Source: Paenibacillus lentus
GTDB lineage: Bacteria; Bacillota; Bacilli; Paenibacillales; Paenibacillaceae
Direction: 5' to 3'
Assembly (NCBI RefSeq): GCF_003931855.1
Contig: NZ_CP034248.1
Span: 2,480,001 to 2,544,000, forward strand
Length of the DNA: 64,000 nucleotides
Below are positions 25,125 through 33,749 of this stretch, in pieces. A program made the position numbers and the translations under genes. Below the pieces are notes generated by a model, which saw only the letters and a program-made list of their open reading frames with translations, was not told the DNA's origin and did no database searches. Numbering within the stretch: the stretch's first letter is position 1; the number at the start of each line of letters is the position of its first letter.

Positions 25125-28100
25125 ATGGTTACAAATGAACTGGTCGTTACCAACGGGGAGCATGAATTAACACATCCGCAGCAAAGAATCTGGATGATGG
25201 AAGCAACCTATCCAGGTACCTCGATTGGAAATTTGAATGCGGCGTTGAAGTTTGAATACAGGCTGGAGGTAACCGTGCTGGAGAAGGCTGTTCAAGCGTT
25301 GATTGCATCTTATGATATTTTTCAGCTGCGCCTGCATGTGAGAGATTCGGGGGAAGTATACCAGTCGTTTGTGCAGCAGCCTGAGTTAAAACCTGTTGAA
25401 ATCGTTCAATTCAGCCAGGAGACGGAGCAATCCGTCATTGACGCGTGGATTCGGGAACAAGGAAAAATACCATTTCAGCTCATTGATTCCGAATTGTATT
25501 ATTTTTGCATCATTATAAAAGGCGAGGGCGAAACATGGCTATACATGAAATCCCATCATATCATTCAGGACGGATTCTCCCTGAGTAAATGCGGACTGGA
25601 AGTTTACAGGCTATATCAACAACTGCTTCATGGGAAATCTCCTCAAATCCCTCTGCCATATTCTTACCAAGCCTATATAGAAGAAGAAAAAAAGTATATT
25701 CAATCCGGCAGATTCGTGAAAGACCGGAAATATTGGCTGGAAAAGTTTCAAACTATTCCGGATTCATCTACGATTAAGCCGAACCTGGCCCCTGCCATAA
25801 ATACACATGCTGCAAGGTTTTCGTATTATCTGCCAAAGCCGCTGTCGGAGCAAATCAATTACTATTGCCAAGAGCATCATGTGAGCCCTTCGAGCTTGCT
25901 TCTAACCGTCCTCTCTATACTTCTGTTCAAATTAACATCCAACCAAGATATCGTCGTCGGTACCAATTATTTGAATCGGACAACTTTCAATGATAAAAAT
26001 GCACTCGGCATGTTTGTCAGCACTACGCCATTAAGAATAACGCTTGACCCGGAGATGACTTTCGAGCGACTTGTTTCCCAGGCGGGTCAGGAACAGATGT
26101 CTGCGCTGCGGCATCATAAGTATCCATATGATCTTTTGCTGTCTGAGATCAGGAAGAATCATCCTCAAGTGAATCGTTTATTTCAGCTTAGCATGGATTA
26201 TTTGGATATGGGGCAGGCGAAAGAAGCTGACGCGCAATTGGGGAATAGTGAAGATTATGGCTGCGAGGATCTGACTTTGGACGCTGTATTTCATTTGCAT
26301 CACATGCTCGGCAATCTGCTGCTCAAAATAGATTACAGAATCTGCCTATTTACGGAGGAGGAAATACGGCAAATTTGCGCTCGGCTGATGTTGATCATGG
26401 AGCAGGGAATGAAATCTCCGGGGCAAACGCTTAAGGATTTTGACATCGTTACGAAGGAAGAGAAGCACAAGCTTCTGATGGATTTCAACAACACTTCGTT
26501 TCCCGTCAGAGATATCACGGTTCATCAGTGGTTCGAGGAGCAGGCAAACCGGTTCCCGGATCGAACTGCGGTGTCATTTCAAGGCCAGTCGATGACTTAC
26601 CGCCAATTAAATGAACGGGCGAATCAACTGGCGCACACCTTGCGAAACAAAGGGGTCAAGGCGGGGCAGCCTGTAGGTATTCTGGCGGATCGATCCATGG
26701 AGATGATTACAGGTCTTATCGCGATCCTCAAAGCCGGAGGCGCCTATGTTCCATTCGACCCGGAATATCCGCAGGAGCGGATGAATTACATGATCGGTGA
26801 TTCCGGATTAAAGCTGATGCTGCTGCAAAAGCATCTTTCAGCCAAGGCTGTGGGTGTGGAGCATCAAGTTGTGTTGGACGAGGAACAATCCTATTGTGAA
26901 GACAGATCCAATTTGCCGCATGTGAATCAACCGGGAGATCTAATGTACATGATGTACACTTCGGGGACAACAGGCGCTCCAAAAGGGGTACTTATCACGC
27001 ATCGCAATGTAACCAGTCTGATCCAGGGTGCAGCCCAGTTTCAAATCACAGAACAGGACCGTGTTCTTCAATTGTCCAGCTATGCGTTCGATGGATCCAC
27101 ATTTGATATCTACAACGCTTTGCTGCGTGGGGCGGCACTCATCCTCGTTCCGAAGGAAACGATGGGGGAAATTGCCCAAATTACGGCTCTGATCAAAAAT
27201 GAGCAAATCACTGTATCTTTCATGACGACAGCCTTGTTTAATTTATTCATAGATTGTGACTTATCGAGCTTGAAAAATATGAAGGCGATCTTTTTCGGAG
27301 GGGAACAGGCATCGGTATCCCATGTGAGAAAAGCGCTGGATATGTTAGGTGCAGGCCGCTTATATCATATCTATGGCCCGACCGAGTGTACGGTGTATGC
27401 ATCGTACTGGAAAATCAACAGCATCGATCCAGAAGCGGCAACCCTGCCGATTGGCTCACCGATCAGCAATACCAAAATGTATATCGTCAATGGAGATCGT
27501 CAACTTCAGCCGATCGGTGTTCCAGGGGAGCTTTGTATCGGGGGAGCCGGCCTTTCCCGGGGGTATTTGAATCAAGATGATCTGACGAACAAGGTATTTA
27601 TAAATCATCCTTTTCTGGCGGGAGAACTCATATACAGAACAGGGGATCTCGCAAAATGGCTGCCTGATGGAACGATTGAGTATGTCGGGCGCATGGATCA
27701 TCAGGTTAAAATACGCGGTTTCCGTATTGAGCTGGGTGAAATCGACGTTCAGCTGGCTAAGGTTCCTTCCATCAAGCAAAGTGTTGTTGTCGTACGGGAG
27801 GACGAAGCCGGCGAGAAGCAGCTTTGTGGATACTACGTGTCAGACAGGACATTTGGGGCTGGCGAACTGCGGGATATTTTGTTACAGTCTCTGCCTAGGT
27901 TTATGATCCCAACGCGGTTCGTTCAACTTCATGAAATGCCTTTAACCCCCAACGGAAAAATAGACCGTAAAGCCCTGCCCGAACCGAGCGAGAGATCTCA
28001 CTATACAGGGACGGAGTACGCTGAGCCGCAAACGGAGCTGGAGCAGAAGCTGATCACCGTCTGGTCGGATGTGATTGAAAGCGTCAATATCGGTATCGAT

Positions 28101-28277
28101 GACGATTTTGTGGAGCTTGGCGGGCATTCGTTACTTGCGCTTAAGCTTGAGGTAGAACTGCAGAAACATTTTGACATCGACCATTTCGATCTCCATGAAT
28201 GCAATACGATCCGTAAGCTGGCGGTGTTTATCGAAGAGAAGCAGGCCGCTGCTGTTGGTGGAGGGGGAAGACAATAA
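25125..28277 (+). CDS. Single-module nonribosomal peptide synthetase (C-A-T)
   Basis: This is a 1050-aa one-module synthetase. I chose ATG 25125 over ATG 25092 because AGGAG lies 7 bp before it. The condensation domain (about 1-440) has an intact HHIIQDG (144-150). The adenylation domain (about 455-955) has MYTSGTTGAPKG, YGPTE, YRTGD and NGKIDR. The carrier domain ends the protein, with phosphopantetheine Ser about 1002 in LGGHSLLAL. No thioesterase, epimerase or reductase follows. Reading the specificity residues by alignment to GrsA gives D-G-F-F-F-G-I-V-Y-K, close to isoleucine codes (inference). The stop overlaps the next ATG by one base. Confidence 0.93.
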   Translation: MVTNELVVTNGEHELTHPQQRIWMMEATYPGTSIGNLNAALKFEYRLEVTVLEKAVQALIASYDIFQLRLHVRDSGEVYQSFVQQPELKPVEIVQFSQETEQSVIDAWIREQGKIPFQLIDSELYYFCIIIKGEGETWLYMKSHHIIQDGFSLSKCGLEVYRLYQQLLHGKSPQIPLPYSYQAYIEEEKKYIQSGRFVKDRKYWLEKFQTIPDSSTIKPNLAPAINTHAARFSYYLPKPLSEQINYYCQEHHVSPSSLLLTVLSILLFKLTSNQDIVVGTNYLNRTTFNDKNALGMFVSTTPLRITLDPEMTFERLVSQAGQEQMSALRHHKYPYDLLLSEIRKNHPQVNRLFQLSMDYLDMGQAKEADAQLGNSEDYGCEDLTLDAVFHLHHMLGNLLLKIDYRICLFTEEEIRQICARLMLIMEQGMKSPGQTLKDFDIVTKEEKHKLLMDFNNTSFPVRDITVHQWFEEQANRFPDRTAVSFQGQSMTYRQLNERANQLAHTLRNKGVKAGQPVGILADRSMEMITGLIAILKAGGAYVPFDPEYPQERMNYMIGDSGLKLMLLQKHLSAKAVGVEHQVVLDEEQSYCEDRSNLPHVNQPGDLMYMMYTSGTTGAPKGVLITHRNVTSLIQGAAQFQITEQDRVLQLSSYAFDGSTFDIYNALLRGAALILVPKETMGEIAQITALIKNEQITVSFMTTALFNLFIDCDLSSLKNMKAIFFGGEQASVSHVRKALDMLGAGRLYHIYGPTECTVYASYWKINSIDPEAATLPIGSPISNTKMYIVNGDRQLQPIGVPGELCIGGAGLSRGYLNQDDLTNKVFINHPFLAGELIYRTGDLAKWLPDGTIEYVGRMDHQVKIRGFRIELGEIDVQLAKVPSIKQSVVVVREDEAGEKQLCGYYVSDRTFGAGELRDILLQSLPRFMIPTRFVQLHEMPLTPNGKIDRKALPEPSERSHYTGTEYAEPQTELEQKLITVWSDVIESVNIGIDDDFVELGGHSLLALKLEVELQKHFDIDHFDLHECNTIRKLAVFIEEKQAAAVGGGGRQ

Positions 28278-29332
28278 TGCACAAACAGCTCCCCGTTCAT
28301 ATGCAGCCTGCGCTATACAGCTATTTGCACCATGCGTATCCATTATCCGTCATGCCGGAGCATCCGCACTTTTCTCCCTGGCTTCACAGCCATTACATTC
28401 AATGGAGCGCGGACCCCGAGTTTTTTAATCATCTCGATGAACATATCTTTGTTAACTACTATCAGCCCATGCATACACATCACTATCATGAGCTGCTTCA
28501 TCTCAAAATCATGACGGCAGATCTGCTCAGCCGGATGGAGACGGGAACGGATTTGATCGCTTTTTTCAAACGAAGTATCGATCAGGGAGACTACGTCTAT
28601 TTATTTCTGGATGAATTTTATTTGCCCGGAAAGGCCATGTACAGGCGGCATCATTTTGCGCATGACACTTTATTGTTTGGCTATGATGATGAGAAGCAAG
28701 TCTTTCATACGCTCGGTTTTAATCACAATTATGAGTATGGACAAACCGATATCGGATATGGGCCGTTTCTGGAAAGCTATCGACAGGCGGATCGCAGCAA
28801 AGCGTACTATACGAAGGAGATTATACTGTATAGCTTAAATAAAGAGCGAACCTATTCATTTGATCTTCAATTGGTGATCGAAAGCCTGGAGGATTATGTG
28901 TTGTCCCGTAACAGTTCAGAGAGATACAGGGCGATCGCCAGTCCCAATCAGCATGTGTACGGGCTTAAAGTTTACGAGGAAATCGTGAAATATTTGCGTT
29001 TGCTCCAATCCGATTCGACCTTATACCGTAACATTATCCCGGTTCATCTTCTTTGGGAGCACAAAAAAATGATGGCCGACCGATTGGAGTATATGAAACA
29101 GCACGGCTATTGGTGCCCGCCCGAAAAATTGATTGCCCAGTATCAAGAGATTGAACGAGAGGCTCAATTGATCCGAAAGCTATTTTACAAGTATGCATTC
29201 TTCTTAAAGGAAGATACGAGCTTGCTGGAAGAGGCTATCACAAAGACTCAAATGCTTGCGATTAAGGAATTGCAGGTGTTGGAGCAGGTCCTGAATGAGC
29301 TGCACGGAAAATCCATCATATCGTGTTCATAA
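28277..29332 (+). CDS. BtrH-like (C39-like fold) NRPS-partner protein
   Basis: This is a 351-aa protein translationally coupled to the NRPS (TAATG). Residues about 45-160 resemble the N-terminal domain of BtrH-type proteins, which have a papain/C39-like fold and move acyl groups from carrier proteins. The clearest part is YVYLFLDEFYLPGK followed by HHFAHDTLLFGYDDEKQVF (residues 125-143), with His126, His129 and Asp130. The Cys expected as nucleophile at the N-terminus is not seen; Cys residues lie only in the C-terminal part. Residues 170-351 are helical and unrecognised. I infer that it acts on the aminoacyl chain bound to the NRPS carrier domain. This assignment needs a profile search. Confidence 0.55.
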   Translation: MHKQLPVHMQPALYSYLHHAYPLSVMPEHPHFSPWLHSHYIQWSADPEFFNHLDEHIFVNYYQPMHTHHYHELLHLKIMTADLLSRMETGTDLIAFFKRSIDQGDYVYLFLDEFYLPGKAMYRRHHFAHDTLLFGYDDEKQVFHTLGFNHNYEYGQTDIGYGPFLESYRQADRSKAYYTKEIILYSLNKERTYSFDLQLVIESLEDYVLSRNSSERYRAIASPNQHVYGLKVYEEIVKYLRLLQSDSTLYRNIIPVHLLWEHKKMMADRLEYMKQHGYWCPPEKLIAQYQEIEREAQLIRKLFYKYAFFLKEDTSLLEEAITKTQMLAIKELQVLEQVLNELHGKSIISCS

Positions 29333-29348
29333 GCACAAGCAATGCAAA

Positions 29349-29371
29349 GGCACCCAACCGGGTGTCTTTTT
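29349..29371 (+). terminator. Terminator of the NRPS/BtrH-like operon
   Basis: GGCACCC (29349-29355) pairs with GGGTGTC (29360-29366) around AACC and is followed by five Ts, 17 bp after the stop codon. Confidence 0.85.
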
Positions 29372-29493
29372 ACATGTATCCTACACTATTTGGAAATTCC
29401 CTGAAAGTTTATATTGAGTTTAGATTCGTAGAATATGATGAAAGCCGTAGAAATGAGATTTATGTATAGATCATAGAAACCAAGGAGGAAAAG

Positions 29494-31599
29494 ATGAAGT
29501 CACTATTGACATCAATTACAGATTGGGTTACGACAAAGAGAGGAATGTGGATAACGCTTGTGGTTTGGCTTATTCTCATGATTGGCTTAAGTACCGGACC
29601 CCAATTAAGCAACTATAAGGTGACGAATTTTCAATCGTTACCAAATGATGCGCCATCCATTATTGCGAATGAAAAGCTGGAGCAGTACTTCCCGAATGAT
29701 CAAGGGACGCCTGGCATCCTCGTGTTTCATAATGAAGATGGTGAAGTGAATCTATCCGCAGTAACCGAAATTATGAATGCGATTCTATCGGCAGATGTGG
29801 CAGGCGTTGACCAAATCGTAGATATTGCCAAATTGCCGCCTCAAGCGACCGCTGCATTCATGTCTGAGGATAAATCTACGATGATTATTCCGATGACCCT
29901 AGACCCGGCTGCCGACAGCCGTCAGATTGGTGAAACGATCGATGCTGTCACAAAGATCGGAAACGAAGCCGCGCAAGGATTTACGGACACCCAATTTCGA
30001 ATAACGGGTCCTGCAGGTATTGCCGGGGATACGTTAAAGCTATTTGAACGTGCGGACATCGTGTTGCTGCTGGCGACGATCGGGATTATTTTATTGCTTC
30101 TAATTGTGATTTACCGATCGCCTTTGTTGGCCCTTATTCCCTTATTGGCGACAGCGATTGTCTACCAAGTTACAAATCAGGTCATTGCCTTGATGGGCGC
30201 AGGCGGGTTAGAAATTAATAATTCGACAACCTCAATTATGAGTATCCTCCTGTTCGCGGCAGTTATTGATTACTCCTTGTTCGTCTTCTCGCGCTTCCGT
30301 GAGGAGTTGAATCATTATGAAAGCAAGTACGATGCCATGAAGCATGCCATGCGTGCTACAGGCATGCCGGTGTTCCTTGCAGGTGGTACAATATTTGCGG
30401 CGATGCTTGTTTTATTCTTCGCAAGCTTCCGGGATTACCAGAATTTCGCGCCTATTTTCGGTACTACCATGCTCATCATTATGATAGCATCGATCACGCT
30501 GGTGCCTGCCTTGTTTACACTGTTCGGGCGCAAAGCATTTTGGCCAAGAGTGCCTAAGTTCGGCAAAACTGGAGAAGTTAAACATGGTTTCTGGGGTCCA
30601 GTAGCTAAATTTGTAGTGAACAAGCCGGGATTATCGGGTGGACTGGTTGCGATGATGATGGTTGTGACCTCACTTAATGTGTTTAACTTGAATTATGAGT
30701 TCGACATGGTCAAATCCTTTCCGAAAGATTTACCTTCTCGTGAAGGATATGAGATTGTGGAAACTCGGTTTAATAAGGGGGAGCTAGCACCTACCTCGAT
30801 CCTGGTTGAAAGCGATCAGGCCCTGTCTGAAGAGCAAATCGAGGCGCTTCGTGCGAGATTGCTTGACGAAAACAACGTTGCTTCGGTTAGGTTGAACAGT
30901 GTATCAGAGGATAATGCAGCACTAAAATACAGCTTAACGCTTGACCTTAATCCTTATTCGGTAGAAGCCATAGATCTGCTTAAAGATCTGCGCAATCGCA
31001 GTGATGAAATGTTAGTTGATGCAGGGGTAACCGGAGAGATCCATTTTGGCGGTATCACACCGAAACTGGTTGATGAGCGTGAGGTGAATAACCGCGATAT
31101 ATGGCTGATTGTTGTTCTTGAGACAGTACTCATTCTTGGCTTGCTTTACGTTTTGACCAAATCGATCCGAATGTCAACGTACATGATGGCCACCATTCTG
31201 GTTTCATTCGTATCTGCATTAGGACTTGGTCTCTTCCTTGTCGATGTCTTCTTTGGTTATGATGCGATAAGTACGCGTGTTCCTGTGTATTCCTTTATTT
31301 TCTTGGTCGCGCTGGGCATTGATTATAACATTATTCTGGTCTCCCGATTCTTAGAGGAACGTAAATCCCGCAAGGTGAAGGAAGCGTTAGAGATTGCCAT
31401 TCGCAACACGGGCGGCGTCATCTCTTCGGCCGGTATCATATTAGCAGCCACGTTCGCAGCGCTAATGACCATGCCTATTGCCGATTTGTTCGTTTTCGGA
31501 TTCATTGTAGCTATCGGTATTCTGATGGATACATTCTTAGTGCGTGGAATATTATTGCCATCTGTTATCTTATTCTTTGAGAAGGATAAGGTTAAGTAA
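29494..31599 (+). CDS. MMPL/RND-family transporter (YdfJ-like)
   Basis: This is a 701-aa membrane transporter with the MMPL layout: one helix, a large external loop (about 40-185), five helices, then a repeat of the same (helix near 372, loop to about 530, five helices). The conserved helix-4 region carries FAAVIDYSLFVFSRFREEL, and the second half carries ALGIDYNIILVSRFLEERK, both with the Asp-Tyr pair used for proton coupling in the family. AAGGAGG precedes the ATG. The relative YdfJ of Bacillus subtilis is controlled by an adjacent two-component system, and the same arrangement occurs here. Cargo is probably a lipid or hydrophobic metabolite; a link to the NRPS product is only suggested by position. 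Confidence 0.88.
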   Translation: MKSLLTSITDWVTTKRGMWITLVVWLILMIGLSTGPQLSNYKVTNFQSLPNDAPSIIANEKLEQYFPNDQGTPGILVFHNEDGEVNLSAVTEIMNAILSADVAGVDQIVDIAKLPPQATAAFMSEDKSTMIIPMTLDPAADSRQIGETIDAVTKIGNEAAQGFTDTQFRITGPAGIAGDTLKLFERADIVLLLATIGIILLLLIVIYRSPLLALIPLLATAIVYQVTNQVIALMGAGGLEINNSTTSIMSILLFAAVIDYSLFVFSRFREELNHYESKYDAMKHAMRATGMPVFLAGGTIFAAMLVLFFASFRDYQNFAPIFGTTMLIIMIASITLVPALFTLFGRKAFWPRVPKFGKTGEVKHGFWGPVAKFVVNKPGLSGGLVAMMMVVTSLNVFNLNYEFDMVKSFPKDLPSREGYEIVETRFNKGELAPTSILVESDQALSEEQIEALRARLLDENNVASVRLNSVSEDNAALKYSLTLDLNPYSVEAIDLLKDLRNRSDEMLVDAGVTGEIHFGGITPKLVDEREVNNRDIWLIVVLETVLILGLLYVLTKSIRMSTYMMATILVSFVSALGLGLFLVDVFFGYDAISTRVPVYSFIFLVALGIDYNIILVSRFLEERKSRKVKEALEIAIRNTGGVISSAGIILAATFAALMTMPIADLFVFGFIVAIGILMDTFLVRGILLPSVILFFEKDKVK

Positions 31600-31608
31600 T
31601 TTGAAAAG

Positions 31609-31642
31609 TGCAGAGACTATTTCTACGGTCTCTGCATTTTTT
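31609..31642 (+). terminator. Hairpin between the MMPL gene and its two-component system
   Basis: A perfect 9-bp stem TGCAGAGAC/GTCTCTGCA (31609-31617 with 31628-31636) with six following Ts. Since the regulator gene starts only 18 bp later without room for a full promoter, the hairpin probably sets read-through from the transporter into the regulators, unless a promoter lies inside the hairpin. Confidence 0.8.
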
Positions 31643-31659
31643 GGCTAAGGGGGTCTCCG

Positions 31660-32334
31660 ATGAAGATCATTGTAGTTGATGACGATAAGAACATTTTACA
31701 GCTTGTTAGCATTCATCTCACACGTGAAGGATATCAAGTGTTAAACGCAAATAACGCGTCAGAAGCCTTGGATATGCTGGAGAATGAACTACCTGACCTC
31801 GCGGTGGTTGACGTGATGATGCCCGGAATGGACGGAATTGAATTAACGGAAATCTTAAGCAAAGACTACGGCATTCCAGTTCTGCTCCTAACCGCGAAAG
31901 GCGAACTGGAAGACAAGACTAAAGGATTCTTGGCAGGATCAGAAGATTACGTTGTGAAGCCATTCGAGCCGAAGGAGCTGTTATTCCGTATCGCTGTTAT
32001 TCTAAGGAGATTTGAGAAGGAGTATCAGTCGGTTATTCAGGTAGGCAATCTGACCATAAGTCGTCAAACCTATGAAGTCTCGACAGGTGAGCGTACTCTT
32101 GTAATGCCGTTGAAAGAATTCGAGCTGTTAGCCTTGCTGGCTAGCCGTCCGAATCACATCATGGAACGCAGCATGATCATGGAAAAAATTTGGGGACATG
32201 ATTATGAGGGAGATGATTATACCTTGAATACCCATATAAAGCGACTTCGCGAGCGTTTAACTCAGTTGGGTGCAAATGTTGAAATTAGCACGACTCGCGG
32301 AGTTGGCTATCGATTAGAGGTTCAGCATTCGTGA
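31660..32334 (+). CDS. OmpR-family response regulator
   Basis: This is a 224-aa regulator. The receiver domain has the acidic pair DDD near residue 7-9, phosphoacceptor Asp51 (VVDVMMPGMDG) and Lys in DYVVKPFEP. The C-terminal winged helix (about 130-222) has the recognition part YTLNTHIKRLRERL and GVGYRLE. AAGGGGG lies 8 bp before the ATG. The stop overlaps the kinase start (GTGA). It probably controls the MMPL transporter gene. Confidence 0.94.
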   Translation: MKIIVVDDDKNILQLVSIHLTREGYQVLNANNASEALDMLENELPDLAVVDVMMPGMDGIELTEILSKDYGIPVLLLTAKGELEDKTKGFLAGSEDYVVKPFEPKELLFRIAVILRRFEKEYQSVIQVGNLTISRQTYEVSTGERTLVMPLKEFELLALLASRPNHIMERSMIMEKIWGHDYEGDDYTLNTHIKRLRERLTQLGANVEISTTRGVGYRLEVQHS

Positions 32335-33728
32335 AAACCCTGTATCGGCAATTTATCCTCATCACGGTTCTCATTATGTTACTCAGTACAGTCGTCTCTT
32401 TCTTTTTGACGAATACGTATTATCATTCGGCCACGAAAGAATTGGATAGTGAGAAAAATATTCAAATAGCGCAGCAAATTACACAGTATATTGAATCTAC
32501 TCCAAATATAGAATTGGGTCATTATTTAGAGACGCTTGGTCAGGTGGGGTATCAGTTATATGTGACTAGCGATTCGGGGTATTCTCAATTTATTGGGAAC
32601 GAGTTTAAAGTGAAGAATTTACCAGAAGCTGTGAAGTTATCTGTATTTAGCGGGAAGATTTATAATGGAATGAAAAGCTTTCCGAACCAGACCTTCATGA
32701 GTGGAAGGTTTGCCAACGAACTGGAAAATACAGTAGGCGTGCCATTTCGCTATCAAGGTGAACATTATGGATTATTTTTACGGCCGCATATTGATATTCT
32801 CGTTGATGAACTTCACATTATTTTCGCGATAATGATTATATCCATGGCATTGATTAGTCTTCTAGCGATGCTTGTTACTGCTAAACAGATTATTCGGCCG
32901 ATCGCGCAGCTTACGGAAGCAACCAAACAGATTTCACTGGAGAAGTATGATCATTTGCTAACGGTTAATCGGAAAGACGAGATTGGACAGCTTGCCGAAA
33001 GCTTCAATCAGATGACCAAGCAACTGCAGGTGAATGATCAGTCCAGGAAAGAGTTCATTAGCAATGTGTCGCATGATTTTCAATCGCCGCTTCTTAATAT
33101 CCAGGGCTATGCGGATCTATTGAAATCCCAGTCCACAACCGAGGAAGAAAGAGTAATGTTCTCATCCATTATCGAGGCGGAAGCGAAACGTCTGTCGATT
33201 TTGACGAAACAGCTATTGCTTCTTACCTCATTAGATCAGTCGAACTATAGATTGCAACGTTCAAACTTCTCGTTAGACCAACAGCTCAAAAGCTTGTCGC
33301 AAAAATATTTGTGGCGCATCGAGGAAATGGGCATCGAGCTTTATTATAAAACGACTCCTGTCCATTTCTACGGAGATAAAAGCCTATTGGAGACCGTATG
33401 GGATAATTTATTAACCAATGCTTTGAAGTACAATAAACCTCATGGTTCCATTCGAATTGAGGTGGAGGACTTCAATCATTATGTTACCATCCAGTTCAAG
33501 GACACCGGGATAGGTATACAGGAAAGTGAGCTCCACCATTTGTTCGAGCGTTTCTACCGAGCAGATACTTCCAGAAGCAAAGAAGGTACAGGACTTGGAT
33601 TGACTATCGTCAACCAGATCGTCGAATTACATGGTGGAAGCATTCATGTTTCAAGTAAGATTGGGGAAGGAACCTGTATTACTATTACATTGCCTAAAAA
33701 GGATTCTCACCTGAGCATTTTGCATTAA
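32331..33728 (+). CDS. Sensor histidine kinase (HisKA type)
   Basis: This is a 465-aa membrane kinase with GTG start, coupled to the regulator gene. TM1 is about 8-28, an extracellular sensor about 30-160, TM2 about 162-183, then HAMP. The phosphorylated His is His248 in FISNVSHDFQSPL. The ATP lid and G-boxes are visible (DNLLTNALKYN, FKDTGIGIQ, GTGLGLTIV). The last residues (after ITLPKKD) extend into one arm of a 14-bp inverted repeat beside the insertion sequence. Confidence 0.94.
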   Translation: MKTLYRQFILITVLIMLLSTVVSFFLTNTYYHSATKELDSEKNIQIAQQITQYIESTPNIELGHYLETLGQVGYQLYVTSDSGYSQFIGNEFKVKNLPEAVKLSVFSGKIYNGMKSFPNQTFMSGRFANELENTVGVPFRYQGEHYGLFLRPHIDILVDELHIIFAIMIISMALISLLAMLVTAKQIIRPIAQLTEATKQISLEKYDHLLTVNRKDEIGQLAESFNQMTKQLQVNDQSRKEFISNVSHDFQSPLLNIQGYADLLKSQSTTEEERVMFSSIIEAEAKRLSILTKQLLLLTSLDQSNYRLQRSNFSLDQQLKSLSQKYLWRIEEMGIELYYKTTPVHFYGDKSLLETVWDNLLTNALKYNKPHGSIRIEVEDFNHYVTIQFKDTGIGIQESELHHLFERFYRADTSRSKEGTGLGLTIVNQIVELHGGSIHVSSKIGEGTCITITLPKKDSHLSILH

Positions 33729-33749
33729 CCTGAGCCCTTGCTAGACAAA

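Noticed and set aside
25125-28277. Multi-module NRPS broken by deletion
   Set aside because: The C, A and T domains are complete with normal ends and the next gene is coupled by TAATG, so the single module appears original.
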